A DNA stretch of 7,925 nt from JAICTV01 sp035634055 (GTDB lineage Bacteria; Planctomycetota; Phycisphaerae; Tepidisphaerales; Tepidisphaeraceae): positions 1-7,925 of the forward strand of contig DASQDR010000076.1 in the NCBI GenBank assembly GCA_035634055.1, in the 5' to 3' direction. The position numbers were made by a program, and so were the translations under genes. Shown one piece after another: positions 1 to 6,325 of the stretch. Within the stretch, counting starts at the first letter, position 1; each line of letters starts with the position of its first letter. The notes under the pieces were generated by a model. That model was not told the DNA's origin. It did not search any database and worked only from the letters and a program-made list of their open reading frames with translations.

Positions 1-22
1 GGGCGGCGGGGGCAGGCCGTGA
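1..22 (+). CDS. Possible 3' end of an upstream gene (partial)
   Basis: The frame beginning at base 2 reads Gly-Gly-Gly-Gly-Arg-Pro and stops at TGA 20-22, which overlaps the GTG start of the RND pump by four bases (GTGA). Membrane-fusion protein genes commonly sit directly upstream of RND permeases and often end in Gly/Pro/Ala-rich tails, so this could be the end of such a gene. Only seven codons are visible, so this is inference from position and family context. Confidence 0.25.
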
Positions 23-3000
23 ACATTGCCCGGTTCTTCATCGACCGCCCGGTCTTTGCCGCCGTCCTTTCCATCGTCACCGTTGTCGCCGGCGCCATCG
101 CTGCCTTTGCCCTGCCGGTTGCGCAGTACCCCCCGATCGCCCCGCCGACGGTCACCGTCGTCACCAATTATCCCGGCGCCAACGCGCAGACGGTGGCGCA
201 GACCGTGGCCACGCCGATCGAGGCGCAGGTCAACGGGGTGGAGAAGATGCTCTACCTGTCGAGCCAGTCGACCAACGACGGCACGATGCGGATGACCGTG
301 ACGTTCGAGGTCGGCACCAACCTCGACATCGCGCAGGTGCAGGTGCAGAACCGCGTCGCCATCGCGCTGCCGCAGCTCCCCAGCGACGTGCAGCGCAACG
401 GCGTGACGGTGCGCAAGGCGTCGCCGGACATCACGCTGGTCGTGCAGCTTTACTCGCCGGACAAGTCGCTGGACGCGCTGTTCATGAGCAACTACGCGAC
501 GCTGCAGATCCGCGACGAGATCGCGCGGCTGCCGGGGGTCGGCGACATCAACGTGTTCGGGGCGCGCGAGTACTCGATGCGGCTGTGGATCGACCCGAAC
601 AAGGCGGCCGCCCGCGCCATCACCGCGACCGACATCGTCACCGCGCTGCGCGAGCAGAACGTGCAGGTTGCCGCCGGCGTGGTCGGCGGTCCGCCGCTGC
701 CGGCGGGCGCGACGCAGTTCCAGTACACCGTGAACACCACCGGGCGGCTCACCACCCCCGAGGAGTTCGCCGACGTCATCGTCAAGGTTGGCCAGGACGG
801 GCGCATCACCCGCATCCGCGACGTCGGCCGCGTGGAGTTGGGCGCAGCGGACTACACCACCGGCAACACCTACAACGGCACGCCCGCCGTCGGCATGGGC
901 ATCTTCCAGCTCCCCGGGTCCAACGCGATCCAGACCGCCACCGCGGTCGTCGCCCGCATGGAAGAGCTCAAGCGGAACTTCCCCAAGGGGCTGGATTACG
1001 CGACGCCCTACAACACCACGCTGTTCGTGCAGGAGAGCATTCGCGACGTCATCAAGACGCTGCTGGAGGCGGTCGGGCTGGTGGTGATCGTGGTGCTGGT
1101 GTTTTTGCAAAACTGGCGGTCGGCGGTGATCCCGCTGCTGGCCATCCCGGTCTCGCTGATCGGCACCTTCGCGGTCATGTGGGCCTTCGGATTCTCGCTG
1201 AACATGCTGACGCTGTTCGGGATGGTGCTGGCGATCGGCATCGTGGTGGACGACGCCATCGTGGTGGTGGAGAACGTCGAGCGCTGGATCGCCGAGGGAT
1301 ACTCCCCGCGCGACGCCGCCTACCGCGCGATGGACGAGGTGACGCCGGCGGTCATCGCCATCGCGTTCGGGTTGTCGGCGGTGTTCATCCCGGTGGCGTT
1401 CATCAGCGGCATCACCGGGCAGTTTTACCGACAGTTCGCGCTGACGATCGCCTTCTCGACCCTGCTGAGCGCGTTCAACTCGCTGACGCTGAGCCCCGCG
1501 CTGGCGGCGGTGATGCTCCAGCCGCACGGCGCGAAGCGCGACTGGCTGAACCGACTGCTGGGCACGACTCTCGGCTGGTTCTTCCGCGCCTTCAACCGCG
1601 GGCTGGAGCGGATGAACGCCGGCTACGCGCGCGTGCTCCACCGCGTCGTCCGGCTGGCCGTGCTGGCGCTGCTGGTCTACGGCGGGCTGCTGGCGCTGAC
1701 GTACTTCGGCTTCAGGTCGGTCCCCACCGGCTTCATCCCCAACCAGGACCAGGGATACCTGCTGGTCAACCTCCAGATGCCCGACGCGTCGGCCATCGAG
1801 CGCACGCGCGCGACCATCGACCGGCTGACCGAGCTGGCGCTGAAGACCGAGGGGATCCGCGACGTCGTGGGCATCCCGGGGTTCTCGCTGCTGACCGGCT
1901 CGTCGTCGTCGTCGGCCGGCACCATGTTCGTCATCCTCGCGCCCTTCGAGGAGCGCGCCGGCAAGGCGGAGCTGTCGCAACAGGCGATCGTGGGGCGGCT
2001 GAACGGGGCGTACGCGCAGGTGCAGGAAGGGCTGCCGCTGGTCATCACCCCCCCACCCGTGCGCGGCATCGGGGCGGCCGGCGGGTTCCGCATGCAGGTG
2101 CAGGACCGCTCCGGCACCGCGTCGCCGCAGGAGCTACAGGCCCAGGTCGGGCGGCTCATCGCCGAGGCGCAGAAGCGGCCGGAGCTGGTCAACCTGTTTT
2201 CCAGCTTCCGCGCGTCGGTCCCGCAGCTCTTCGCCGACGTTGACCGCACGCGGGCCAAGCAGGCGAACGTGGCGGTCACCGACATCTTCACCACGCTCCA
2301 GACCTACCTCGGCAGCCTGTACGTCAACGACTTTAACTACCTCGGGCGGACCTACCGCGTGATCGCGCAGGCGGACGCGCCGTTCCGCGCGACGGCCGGC
2401 GACGTGTCGCAGTTCCAGACGCGCAACGCCGACGGGGAGATGGTGCCGCTCGGGTCGGTCATGGACCTGAAGGACGTCTCGGGCCCGGACCGCATCAACC
2501 GCTACAACCTCTACACGTCCGCCGAGATCACCGGCGCGGGCGCCCCCGGCATCAGCACCGGGCAGGCGCTGGAGATCATGGAAGGCCTAGCGCGCGACGT
2601 CCTGCCGCAGGGGTACGGCTTTGAGTGGACCGAGATCGCCTACCAGGAACGCCTGGCCGGCAACACCGCGCTGTTCATCTTCCCGCTGTGCATCTTCTTC
2701 GTCTGGCTGACGCACTCGGCGGAGTACGAGAGCTTCTCGCTCTCCACCGCCATCATCCTGATCGTGCCGATGTGCCTGTTGTGCGGCATCTACGCCGTCT
2801 GGGCGTGGGGCAGCGACAACAACATCTTCACGCAGATCGGCTTCGTCGTGCTGGCGGGCATGAGCGTGAAGAACGCCGTGCTGATCGTGGAATTCGCCAA
2901 GCAGCAGCAGGAGCACCACCCGAATTTGTCGGCCAGCGACGCGGTGATCGAGGCGTCGCGGCTGCGCCTGCGGCCGATCCTGATGACCAGCATCGCCTTC

Positions 3001-3255
3001 ATCATGGGCGTGCTCCCGCTGATCATCGCCAAGGGGGCGGGGGCGGAAATGCGGCAGGCGCTGGGGGTGGTCGTCTTCTTCGGCATGGCGGGCGTGACGA
3101 TCTTCGGATTGTTCCTCACCCCGGTTTTCTACGTGGCGATCCGCTGGGTGACCGGCCACTTCGTCCGCCCGCCCGCCGACGAGCCGCGTCACGCCCCGCC
3201 GGAGGGACCCGCGCGGGCCGGTGCGCCGACGGCGCCCGAAGCGCCGCCCGGCTGA
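19..3255 (+). CDS. RND multidrug efflux permease, HAE1 family (AcrB/MexB-like)
   Basis: Inner-membrane proton/drug antiporter expected to form a trimer and to export hydrophobic compounds with a periplasmic adaptor and an outer-membrane channel. The 1078-residue protein is slightly longer than AcrB (1049). The N-terminus FFIDRPVFA followed by a hydrophobic first helix (about 10-30) is the family signature and supports the GTG start, which has a G-rich GGGGGCAGG upstream. Helices 2-6 cluster at about 340-490, TM7 near 545-562, and TM8-12 at about 884-1043. Proton-relay residues are intact: Asp411 and Asp412 in GIVVDDAIVVVENVER (AcrB D407/D408) and Lys951 in GMSVKNAVLIVEFAK (AcrB K940). RLRLRPILMTS follows at 981-991. 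The two large periplasmic porter/docking regions lie between the helix sets. A Pro/Ala-rich tail (1049-1078) is extra. Substrate cannot be read from sequence; no adaptor or outer-membrane gene is in the window. Confidence 0.97.
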   Translation: MNIARFFIDRPVFAAVLSIVTVVAGAIAAFALPVAQYPPIAPPTVTVVTNYPGANAQTVAQTVATPIEAQVNGVEKMLYLSSQSTNDGTMRMTVTFEVGTNLDIAQVQVQNRVAIALPQLPSDVQRNGVTVRKASPDITLVVQLYSPDKSLDALFMSNYATLQIRDEIARLPGVGDINVFGAREYSMRLWIDPNKAAARAITATDIVTALREQNVQVAAGVVGGPPLPAGATQFQYTVNTTGRLTTPEEFADVIVKVGQDGRITRIRDVGRVELGAADYTTGNTYNGTPAVGMGIFQLPGSNAIQTATAVVARMEELKRNFPKGLDYATPYNTTLFVQESIRDVIKTLLEAVGLVVIVVLVFLQNWRSAVIPLLAIPVSLIGTFAVMWAFGFSLNMLTLFGMVLAIGIVVDDAIVVVENVERWIAEGYSPRDAAYRAMDEVTPAVIAIAFGLSAVFIPVAFISGITGQFYRQFALTIAFSTLLSAFNSLTLSPALAAVMLQPHGAKRDWLNRLLGTTLGWFFRAFNRGLERMNAGYARVLHRVVRLAVLALLVYGGLLALTYFGFRSVPTGFIPNQDQGYLLVNLQMPDASAIERTRATIDRLTELALKTEGIRDVVGIPGFSLLTGSSSSSAGTMFVILAPFEERAGKAELSQQAIVGRLNGAYAQVQEGLPLVITPPPVRGIGAAGGFRMQVQDRSGTASPQELQAQVGRLIAEAQKRPELVNLFSSFRASVPQLFADVDRTRAKQANVAVTDIFTTLQTYLGSLYVNDFNYLGRTYRVIAQADAPFRATAGDVSQFQTRNADGEMVPLGSVMDLKDVSGPDRINRYNLYTSAEITGAGAPGISTGQALEIMEGLARDVLPQGYGFEWTEIAYQERLAGNTALFIFPLCIFFVWLTHSAEYESFSLSTAIILIVPMCLLCGIYAVWAWGSDNNIFTQIGFVVLAGMSVKNAVLIVEFAKQQQEHHPNLSASDAVIEASRLRLRPILMTSIAFIMGVLPLIIAKGAGAEMRQALGVVVFFGMAGVTIFGLFLTPVFYVAIRWVTGHFVRPPADEPRHAPPEGPARAGAPTAPEAPPG

Positions 3256-3315
3256 GTCTCGGAAGCAAACATCAGGCGGCACCCGTTCGAGCAAGCTGCG
3301 CCCTCATCAACCGAC

Positions 3316-3320
3316 AGGAG
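3316..3320 (+). promoter_or_regulatory. Ribosome binding site of the aldehyde reductase gene
   Basis: AGGAG lies 9 nt before ATG 3330. The reading frame stays open far upstream inside the pump gene, so this site, together with the YahK-like N-terminus, decides the start. Confidence 0.8.
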
Positions 3321-3329
3321 CATCCTCGC

Positions 3330-4391
3330 ATGTACAACACCAAGGCCTACGCCGCCGCCAGCGCCACCTCGCCGCTGGCATCGGCCACCATCCCGCGCCG
3401 CGATTTGACCGACCGCGACGTGCAGATCGAGATCCTTTACTGCGGGATCTGTCACTCCGACCTTCACTACGCCCGCGACGAGTGGCACGACTTCATGCCA
3501 ACGGTCTACCCCTGCGTGCCAGGGCACGAAATTATCGGGCGGGTGACCAAGGCGGGCCCGGCCGTTGGAAAGTTCAAGGCGGGCGACGTCGTGGGCGTCG
3601 GTTGCCTGGTGGATTCGGATCACACCTGCCCCAACTGCCGCGAGGGGCTCGAGCAGTTCTGCCCGAACATGGTGCTCACGTACGGCTCGCCGGACCGGCA
3701 CCGGACGGCGGCGGTCACCTACGGCGGCTACGCCGACAGCATCGTGGTGGACGAGCGCTTCGTCCTGCGCATCCCGCCCAACCTCGACCCCGCCGCCGCC
3801 GCCCCGCTGCTGTGCGCGGGCATCACGACCTACTCGCCGCTGCGCCACTGGAACGTCGGCAAGGGGAAGAAGGTGGGCGTCGTCGGCCTGGGCGGGCTGG
3901 GGCACATGGGCGTGAAGTTCGCCCGCGCGATGGGCGCGCACGTGGTGGTGTTCACCACGTCGGCCCACAAGACCGAGGACGCGCTGAGGCTCGGCGCCGA
4001 CGAGGTCATCGTCTCGCGCAACGCCGACGAGATGGGCAGGCACGCCGCCAGCTTCGACTTCATCCTTGATTGCGTCGCCGCCGACCACGACATCAACGCC
4101 TACATCAACCTGCTCGCCCGCGACGGCAACATCACGCTCGTTGGCGCGCCGGAGAAGCCGCTGCCGGTCGCCGCGTTCGCCCTGATCATGGGCCGCCGCA
4201 GCCTCTCCGGCTCCCCCATCGGCGGCCTGGCGGAAACTCAGGAAATGCTCGACTTCTGCGGCCGCCACAACATCACCGCCGACGTCGAGGTCATCCCGAT
4301 CCAGAAGATCAACGAGGCGTACGAGCGGATGGTGAAGAGCGACGTGAAGTACCGCTTCTCGATCGACATGGCGTCGCTCAAGGCGGAGTGA
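3330..4391 (+). CDS. Zinc-dependent NADP(H) alcohol dehydrogenase / aldehyde reductase, YahK/CAD type
   Basis: Medium-chain dehydrogenase/reductase of 353 residues that should reduce aldehydes to alcohols with NADPH in the cytoplasm; E. coli YahK (about 349 residues) is the closest relative I recognise. The GroES-like N-terminal domain carries the catalytic zinc ligands Cys41 (CGICHSD), His66-Glu67 (PGHEIIG) and Cys162 (LLCAGITTYSPLRHW). The Rossmann fold follows with GLGGLG at 186-191, and Thr209-Thr210-Ser211 after the second strand fits NADP(H) preference. C-terminal landmarks are SFDFILD, GSPIGG, ETQEMLDFC and NEAYERM..SDVKYRF. The structural zinc lobe has Cys100, Cys103 and Cys111, but the expected first Cys is Asp97 (VDSDHTCPNC). 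It begins 74 nt after the pump gene with no terminator seen between them, so read-through is possible. The natural substrate is not determinable. Confidence 0.95.
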   Translation: MYNTKAYAAASATSPLASATIPRRDLTDRDVQIEILYCGICHSDLHYARDEWHDFMPTVYPCVPGHEIIGRVTKAGPAVGKFKAGDVVGVGCLVDSDHTCPNCREGLEQFCPNMVLTYGSPDRHRTAAVTYGGYADSIVVDERFVLRIPPNLDPAAAAPLLCAGITTYSPLRHWNVGKGKKVGVVGLGGLGHMGVKFARAMGAHVVVFTTSAHKTEDALRLGADEVIVSRNADEMGRHAASFDFILDCVAADHDINAYINLLARDGNITLVGAPEKPLPVAAFALIMGRRSLSGSPIGGLAETQEMLDFCGRHNITADVEVIPIQKINEAYERMVKSDVKYRFSIDMASLKAE

Positions 4392-4436
4392 TATGGCTTA
4401 GCGCGCCAATGGAGTGTGCACGGGTGTTGTCCCATC

Positions 4437-4534
4437 GCGTGCGTGCGTGCGTGGGTGCGTGGGTGGGTGCGTGCGTGCGGCGTGCGTGCGTGCGGCGTGG
4501 GTGCGAGCGTGCGTGCGTGCGTGCGTGCGTGCGC
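4437..4534. repeat. Imperfect GTGC/GGTGC microsatellite, alternating purine-pyrimidine
   Basis: About 98 nt built from GTGC units with interruptions (GTGG, GCGG, GCGA). The longest clean block is near 4508-4532. It starts 46 nt after the reductase stop codon. Most of it alternates purine and pyrimidine. Both strands stay open in some frames here (Thr-His-Ala-Arg repeats on the minus strand), but this results from the repeat and does not indicate a gene. Confidence 0.85.
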
Positions 4535-4536
4535 CT

Positions 4537-4567
4537 GTCATCCCGAAGCGTACCCGCGAGGGATGAC
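4537..4567. repeat. REP-like palindrome (GTCATCCC ... GGGATGAC)
   Basis: Perfect 8-bp inverted repeat, GTCATCCC at 4537-4544 and GGGATGAC at 4560-4567, with a 15-nt GC-rich loop. Intergenic palindromes with a TCATCCC...GGGATGA core are scattered in many high-GC bacterial genomes, so this is probably one copy of a dispersed REP-like element. There is no T-run on either side, so a simple intrinsic terminator is less likely. A partial echo, GCGTCATCC, occurs near 4614-4622. Confidence 0.6.
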
Positions 4568-4666
4568 GTGGCGCTCGGGGCTCTCGACCCGCCGTCGCGC
4601 CCTCGTGGTGTCGCGTCATCCGCCCTGTGCACGCCCCGTTGGGTCGCCCCGCCGTCGGAGCAACGC

Positions 4667-4709
4667 AAAAAAGGCAGCGGGCGCGAGTTGTCCGCTCGCG
4701 CCCGCCGCC
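4667..4709 (-). terminator. Rho-independent terminator of the leftward membrane-protein gene
   Basis: On the plus strand, stem arms 4673-4687 (GGCAGCGGGCGCGAG) and 4695-4709 (CTCGCGCCCGCCGCC) pair over 15 positions with one A/C mismatch and a 7-nt loop. The run A6 at 4667-4672 becomes U6 immediately after the stem in the minus-strand transcript. The stem begins 23 nt beyond the stop codon of the minus-strand gene (4733-4735). Confidence 0.9.
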
Positions 4710-4732
4710 ATGCTTGCCCAAGTTGGTCAGCT

Positions 4733-5455
4733 TCAGACGGTTCGACCGTGGTCACCGGCGTAGGCGCCGCCCGCCCGGTGGTCGCGATGGTGGTCATGAT
4801 CGCGCCGCGCGCCGGCGTAGCCCGCTGCGGCCGAAGCGCCGACCGCCAGGATCATCGCCGTCAGCGCGGCCCACGCGGTGCGGCCGCCGGCGCGGCGGGC
4901 GCGGTCGGCGTCGTCGGCAGGCGGATTCGCCCGCGCGTCGGGCGCCTTGTCCCCGCCGGTCGCGGTGTCGCCGATGCGCGCCGCTGCGGTCATCGCGTTG
5001 TTGTCCGATTGCCCGCGCGCCTGCTGGTCGCGGCCGTTGGCGACTTCCGCCGAGGACATTGCGGTAGCGGCGCTGCCGAACAGGAACAGCATCAGCGGGA
5101 TTCCCACCGCCGCCACCAGGGCGCCGTTGAGCAGTCCGTTATCCCGACCGTGGACGGCCGCCGAGCGCGCGGTGACCCAACCGCCCAGCGCGAAGGCGAC
5201 GATCGTGCTGAGGATGCCCCACACGCCGCCCGCCATCGCGAAGTTTCGCACGTCGTCCTGATCGCGGTCGTACGACGACATCCCGATGGCCGCCCCGAGC
5301 GTCCCGAGGATCGCCAGCGCCGTCAGCGCCGCGAAGGTCCCGGCCAGGATGGGCCCCCACCGAACGCGATCCGCGGGCACGCCCCGCGCCACCTCGAAGT
5401 GATCGCCGGTGTCCCTGCGGTGAAGCCCCTGATCTGCATCATCTCGAACGGTCAT
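4733..5455 (-). CDS. Four-helix membrane protein of unknown function with His-rich C-terminus
   Basis: 240 residues, probably in the cytoplasmic membrane. A polar N-terminus (1-30) precedes hydrophobic segments at about 33-59 (WGPILAGTFAALTALAILG), 72-97 (ending GGWVTARSA), 108-133 (NGLLNGALVAAVGIPLMLFL) and 193-214. A low-complexity polar linker rich in Ala, Asp, Arg and Gly (about 137-192) separates the third and fourth helices. The tail (217-240) is rich in His, Asp and Arg (RRDHDHHRDHR). The pattern RVxWGxILAG, then GGWxxxR, then NGLLNG, then a last helix after an arginine-rich stretch resembles uncharacterised proteins sometimes labelled PhnA-like or YrzE/TIGR04086-like; I recognise this only loosely. 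The ATG start is supported by AGGAGA five bases upstream, and the 3' end by a strong terminator. It is transcribed alone, divergently from the response regulator. Confidence 0.85.
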   Translation of the reverse strand: MTVRDDADQGLHRRDTGDHFEVARGVPADRVRWGPILAGTFAALTALAILGTLGAAIGMSSYDRDQDDVRNFAMAGGVWGILSTIVAFALGGWVTARSAAVHGRDNGLLNGALVAAVGIPLMLFLFGSAATAMSSAEVANGRDQQARGQSDNNAMTAAARIGDTATGGDKAPDARANPPADDADRARRAGGRTAWAALTAMILAVGASAAAGYAGARRDHDHHRDHRAGGAYAGDHGRTV

Positions 5456-5460
5456 GGTCG

Positions 5461-5466
5461 TCTCCT
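5461..5466 (-). promoter_or_regulatory. Ribosome binding site of the minus-strand membrane gene
   Basis: AGGAGA on the minus strand, five bases before ATG 5455-5453. The first arm of an upstream hairpin (5467-5471) directly adjoins it, so folding could affect access. Confidence 0.8.
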
Positions 5467-5548
5467 GCCACTAATTCAAATTCGTGGCTCGAAAGAAAGC
5501 TGCGCCCGCCGAGGGGCGACAAGGTGTCGCCGTGCGGGGCTACGAATT
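5467..5548 (-). promoter_or_regulatory. Structured leader with competing inverted repeats
   Basis: Three pairings lie directly upstream of the ribosome binding site. Pair A joins 5467-5471 (GCCAC) with 5484-5488 (GTGGC). Pair B joins 5479-5488 with 5539-5548 (AATTCGTGGC against GCTACGAATT): seven perfect pairs, one mismatch in the minus-strand transcript, then two more. Pair C is a perfect hairpin inside B, at 5515-5531. A and B share 5484-5488, so they exclude each other. This looks like a switchable leader, but the transcription start is unknown and GC-rich DNA forms such pairs often. Confidence 0.4.
5515..5531. repeat. Perfect 7-bp hairpin, GGCGACA-AGG-TGTCGCC
   Basis: Arms 5515-5521 and 5525-5531 are exact reverse complements around a 3-nt loop, within the divergent region between the membrane gene and the response regulator. 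It could be an RNA hairpin in the leftward leader or a DNA palindrome bound by a regulator. Confidence 0.55.
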
Positions 5549-5610
5549 GACTTATGCAAAACCTGCGGCGCAAAGCTCAGCCTGCCGAAAACCCTGACAT
5601 GCCGGGGCGG

Positions 5611-5641
5611 GCGCGCTGGCGTGGCCGGGAAGCCAACGCGC
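5611..5641. repeat. Long inverted repeat in the divergent intergenic region
   Basis: GCGCGCTGGC at 5611-5620 pairs with GCCAACGCGC at 5632-5641 over ten positions with one mismatch and an 11-nt loop. No T-run follows on either strand, so it is not a standard terminator. It lies about 100 bp before the response regulator gene and about 155 bp before the membrane gene. Confidence 0.5.
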
Positions 5642-5676
5642 GGTGCCGCACTCCTTTGGCCCTAGCCAGATCCGAT

Positions 5677-5698
5677 CCGGACAACGATCATGGTCCGG
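5677..5698. promoter_or_regulatory. Operator-like dyad CCGGAC-N10-GTCCGG
   Basis: Exact 6-bp half-sites at 5677-5682 and 5693-5698 separated by ten bases, ending 41 bp before the response regulator start. Spacing and position suit a dimeric regulator site or a small leader hairpin. No promoter boxes could be assigned confidently nearby. Confidence 0.35.
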
Positions 5699-5739
5699 TT
5701 CGCGCGATGGCCCTGCGGTGATGGCTTGGATGACCCTCG

Positions 5740-6102
5740 GTGAATCATTCGGTTTTGATAGTCGAGGACGACCCCCTGATCCGTAAGGGGATGATGGCGC
5801 TGTTGCGAAGCGACCGCCACGCCGCCGTCGGCGCGGCCAGCGTCGCCGAGGCGGCGTCTCAGCTCGATGACGCCACGTCCACGCACCTGCTGCTCGACCT
5901 CAACCTGCCCGACGGTCCGGGAACCCATGTCCTTCGCCGCATCCGCGCCCAGTCGCTTGCCGTCCGCGTTGCCCTTATCACCGGCGCGAGTGACACGATG
6001 CTGACCGACGAGGCCCGCGCCCTGGGAGTGGACGCGATCTTCATCAAGCCGCCGGATTGGGACAAGGTGCTCAACTGGGTTGCGCGCCCGGAGTCGGAGT
6101 AA
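5740..6102 (+). CDS. Single-domain response regulator (CheY-like receiver)
   Basis: A 120-residue receiver domain with no output domain, cytoplasmic. All phosphorylation-site residues are present: acidic pair Asp10-Asp11 (VLIVEDDP), phospho-acceptor Asp53 (LLLDLNLPDGPG), Thr81 (ALITGAS) and Lys103 in a KPP motif (IFIKPPDW). The protein ends about one helix after that, at the normal receiver length. An in-frame TGA at 5731-5733 rules out a longer start; GTG 5740 gives the expected N-terminus, though no good Shine-Dalgarno is seen, so translation may be weak or leaderless. The first codons (TTG, ATA, GTT, CGA, CGT) are less G/C-ending than in its neighbours. The histidine kinase at 6326 lies 223 nt downstream on the same strand and is the likely phospho-donor. 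Output would have to come from protein-protein contact or a phosphorelay. Confidence 0.93.
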   Translation: MNHSVLIVEDDPLIRKGMMALLRSDRHAAVGAASVAEAASQLDDATSTHLLLDLNLPDGPGTHVLRRIRAQSLAVRVALITGASDTMLTDEARALGVDAIFIKPPDWDKVLNWVARPESE

Positions 6103-6111
6103 CTTCGTCGC

Positions 6112-6146
6112 CGCCGCATTCCGCGCCCGCGCGCGCCCCCGGGGCG
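6112..6146. repeat. 35-bp direct repeat, copy 1
   Basis: Identical over 35 bases to 6180-6214. It begins CGCCGCATTCCGCG and ends CCCCCGGGGCG, where a 5-bp stem (CGCCC/GGGCG) can form. It starts 10 nt after the response regulator stop codon. Confidence 0.85.
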
Positions 6147-6179
6147 GTTGCTACGGAATCTCGGCATCACGGTGGAGGA

Positions 6180-6214
6180 CGCCGCATTCCGCGCCCGCGC
6201 GCGCCCCCGGGGCG
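6180..6214. repeat. 35-bp direct repeat, copy 2
   Basis: Exact second copy, 68 nt after the first start, leaving a 33-nt spacer. It is followed by a small AAGGG-AAA-CCCTT dyad at 6216-6228, which copy 1 lacks. Confidence 0.85.
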
Positions 6215-6277
6215 AAAGGGAAACCCTTGTTGTACGGTAAACCGGGCCGGGCTCTTTTGACCTTGTGGAAAACCGCG

Positions 6278-6299
6278 CGGCACGCGCGCAGGCGTGCCG
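6278..6299. repeat. Hairpin before the histidine kinase gene
   Basis: CGGCACGC at 6278-6285 and GCGTGCCG at 6292-6299 form a perfect 8-bp stem with a 6-nt loop (GCGCAG). It ends 15 nt before the kinase ribosome binding site GAGGG (6315-6319). No T-run follows. It may be a leader hairpin or a protein-binding palindrome. Confidence 0.55.
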
Positions 6300-6325
6300 G
6301 GCCACGCAACTGGCGAGGGTGAGAC

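Noticed and set aside
585..2243. A 552-residue open frame overlapping the pump gene on the same strand
   Set aside because: It is rich in Arg, Gly, His and Ala and lies wholly inside the RND gene; in very GC-rich DNA, alternative frames stay open by chance.
3189..4268. A 359-residue minus-strand open frame across the reductase
   Set aside because: Antisense shadow of a clearly recognised dehydrogenase, with no domain resemblance.
4537..4567. Intrinsic terminator for the aldehyde reductase gene
   Set aside because: The hairpin lacks a following T-run on the plus strand; a repeat element explains it better.
4378..4797. A minus-strand frame with Thr-His-Ala-Arg repeats
   Set aside because: The peptide repeat is just the GTGC microsatellite translated, and the frame overlaps the terminator.
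6112..6214. CRISPR-like repeat-spacer-repeat
   Set aside because: Only two repeats, extremely GC-rich, no cas genes, and no further copies in the window.
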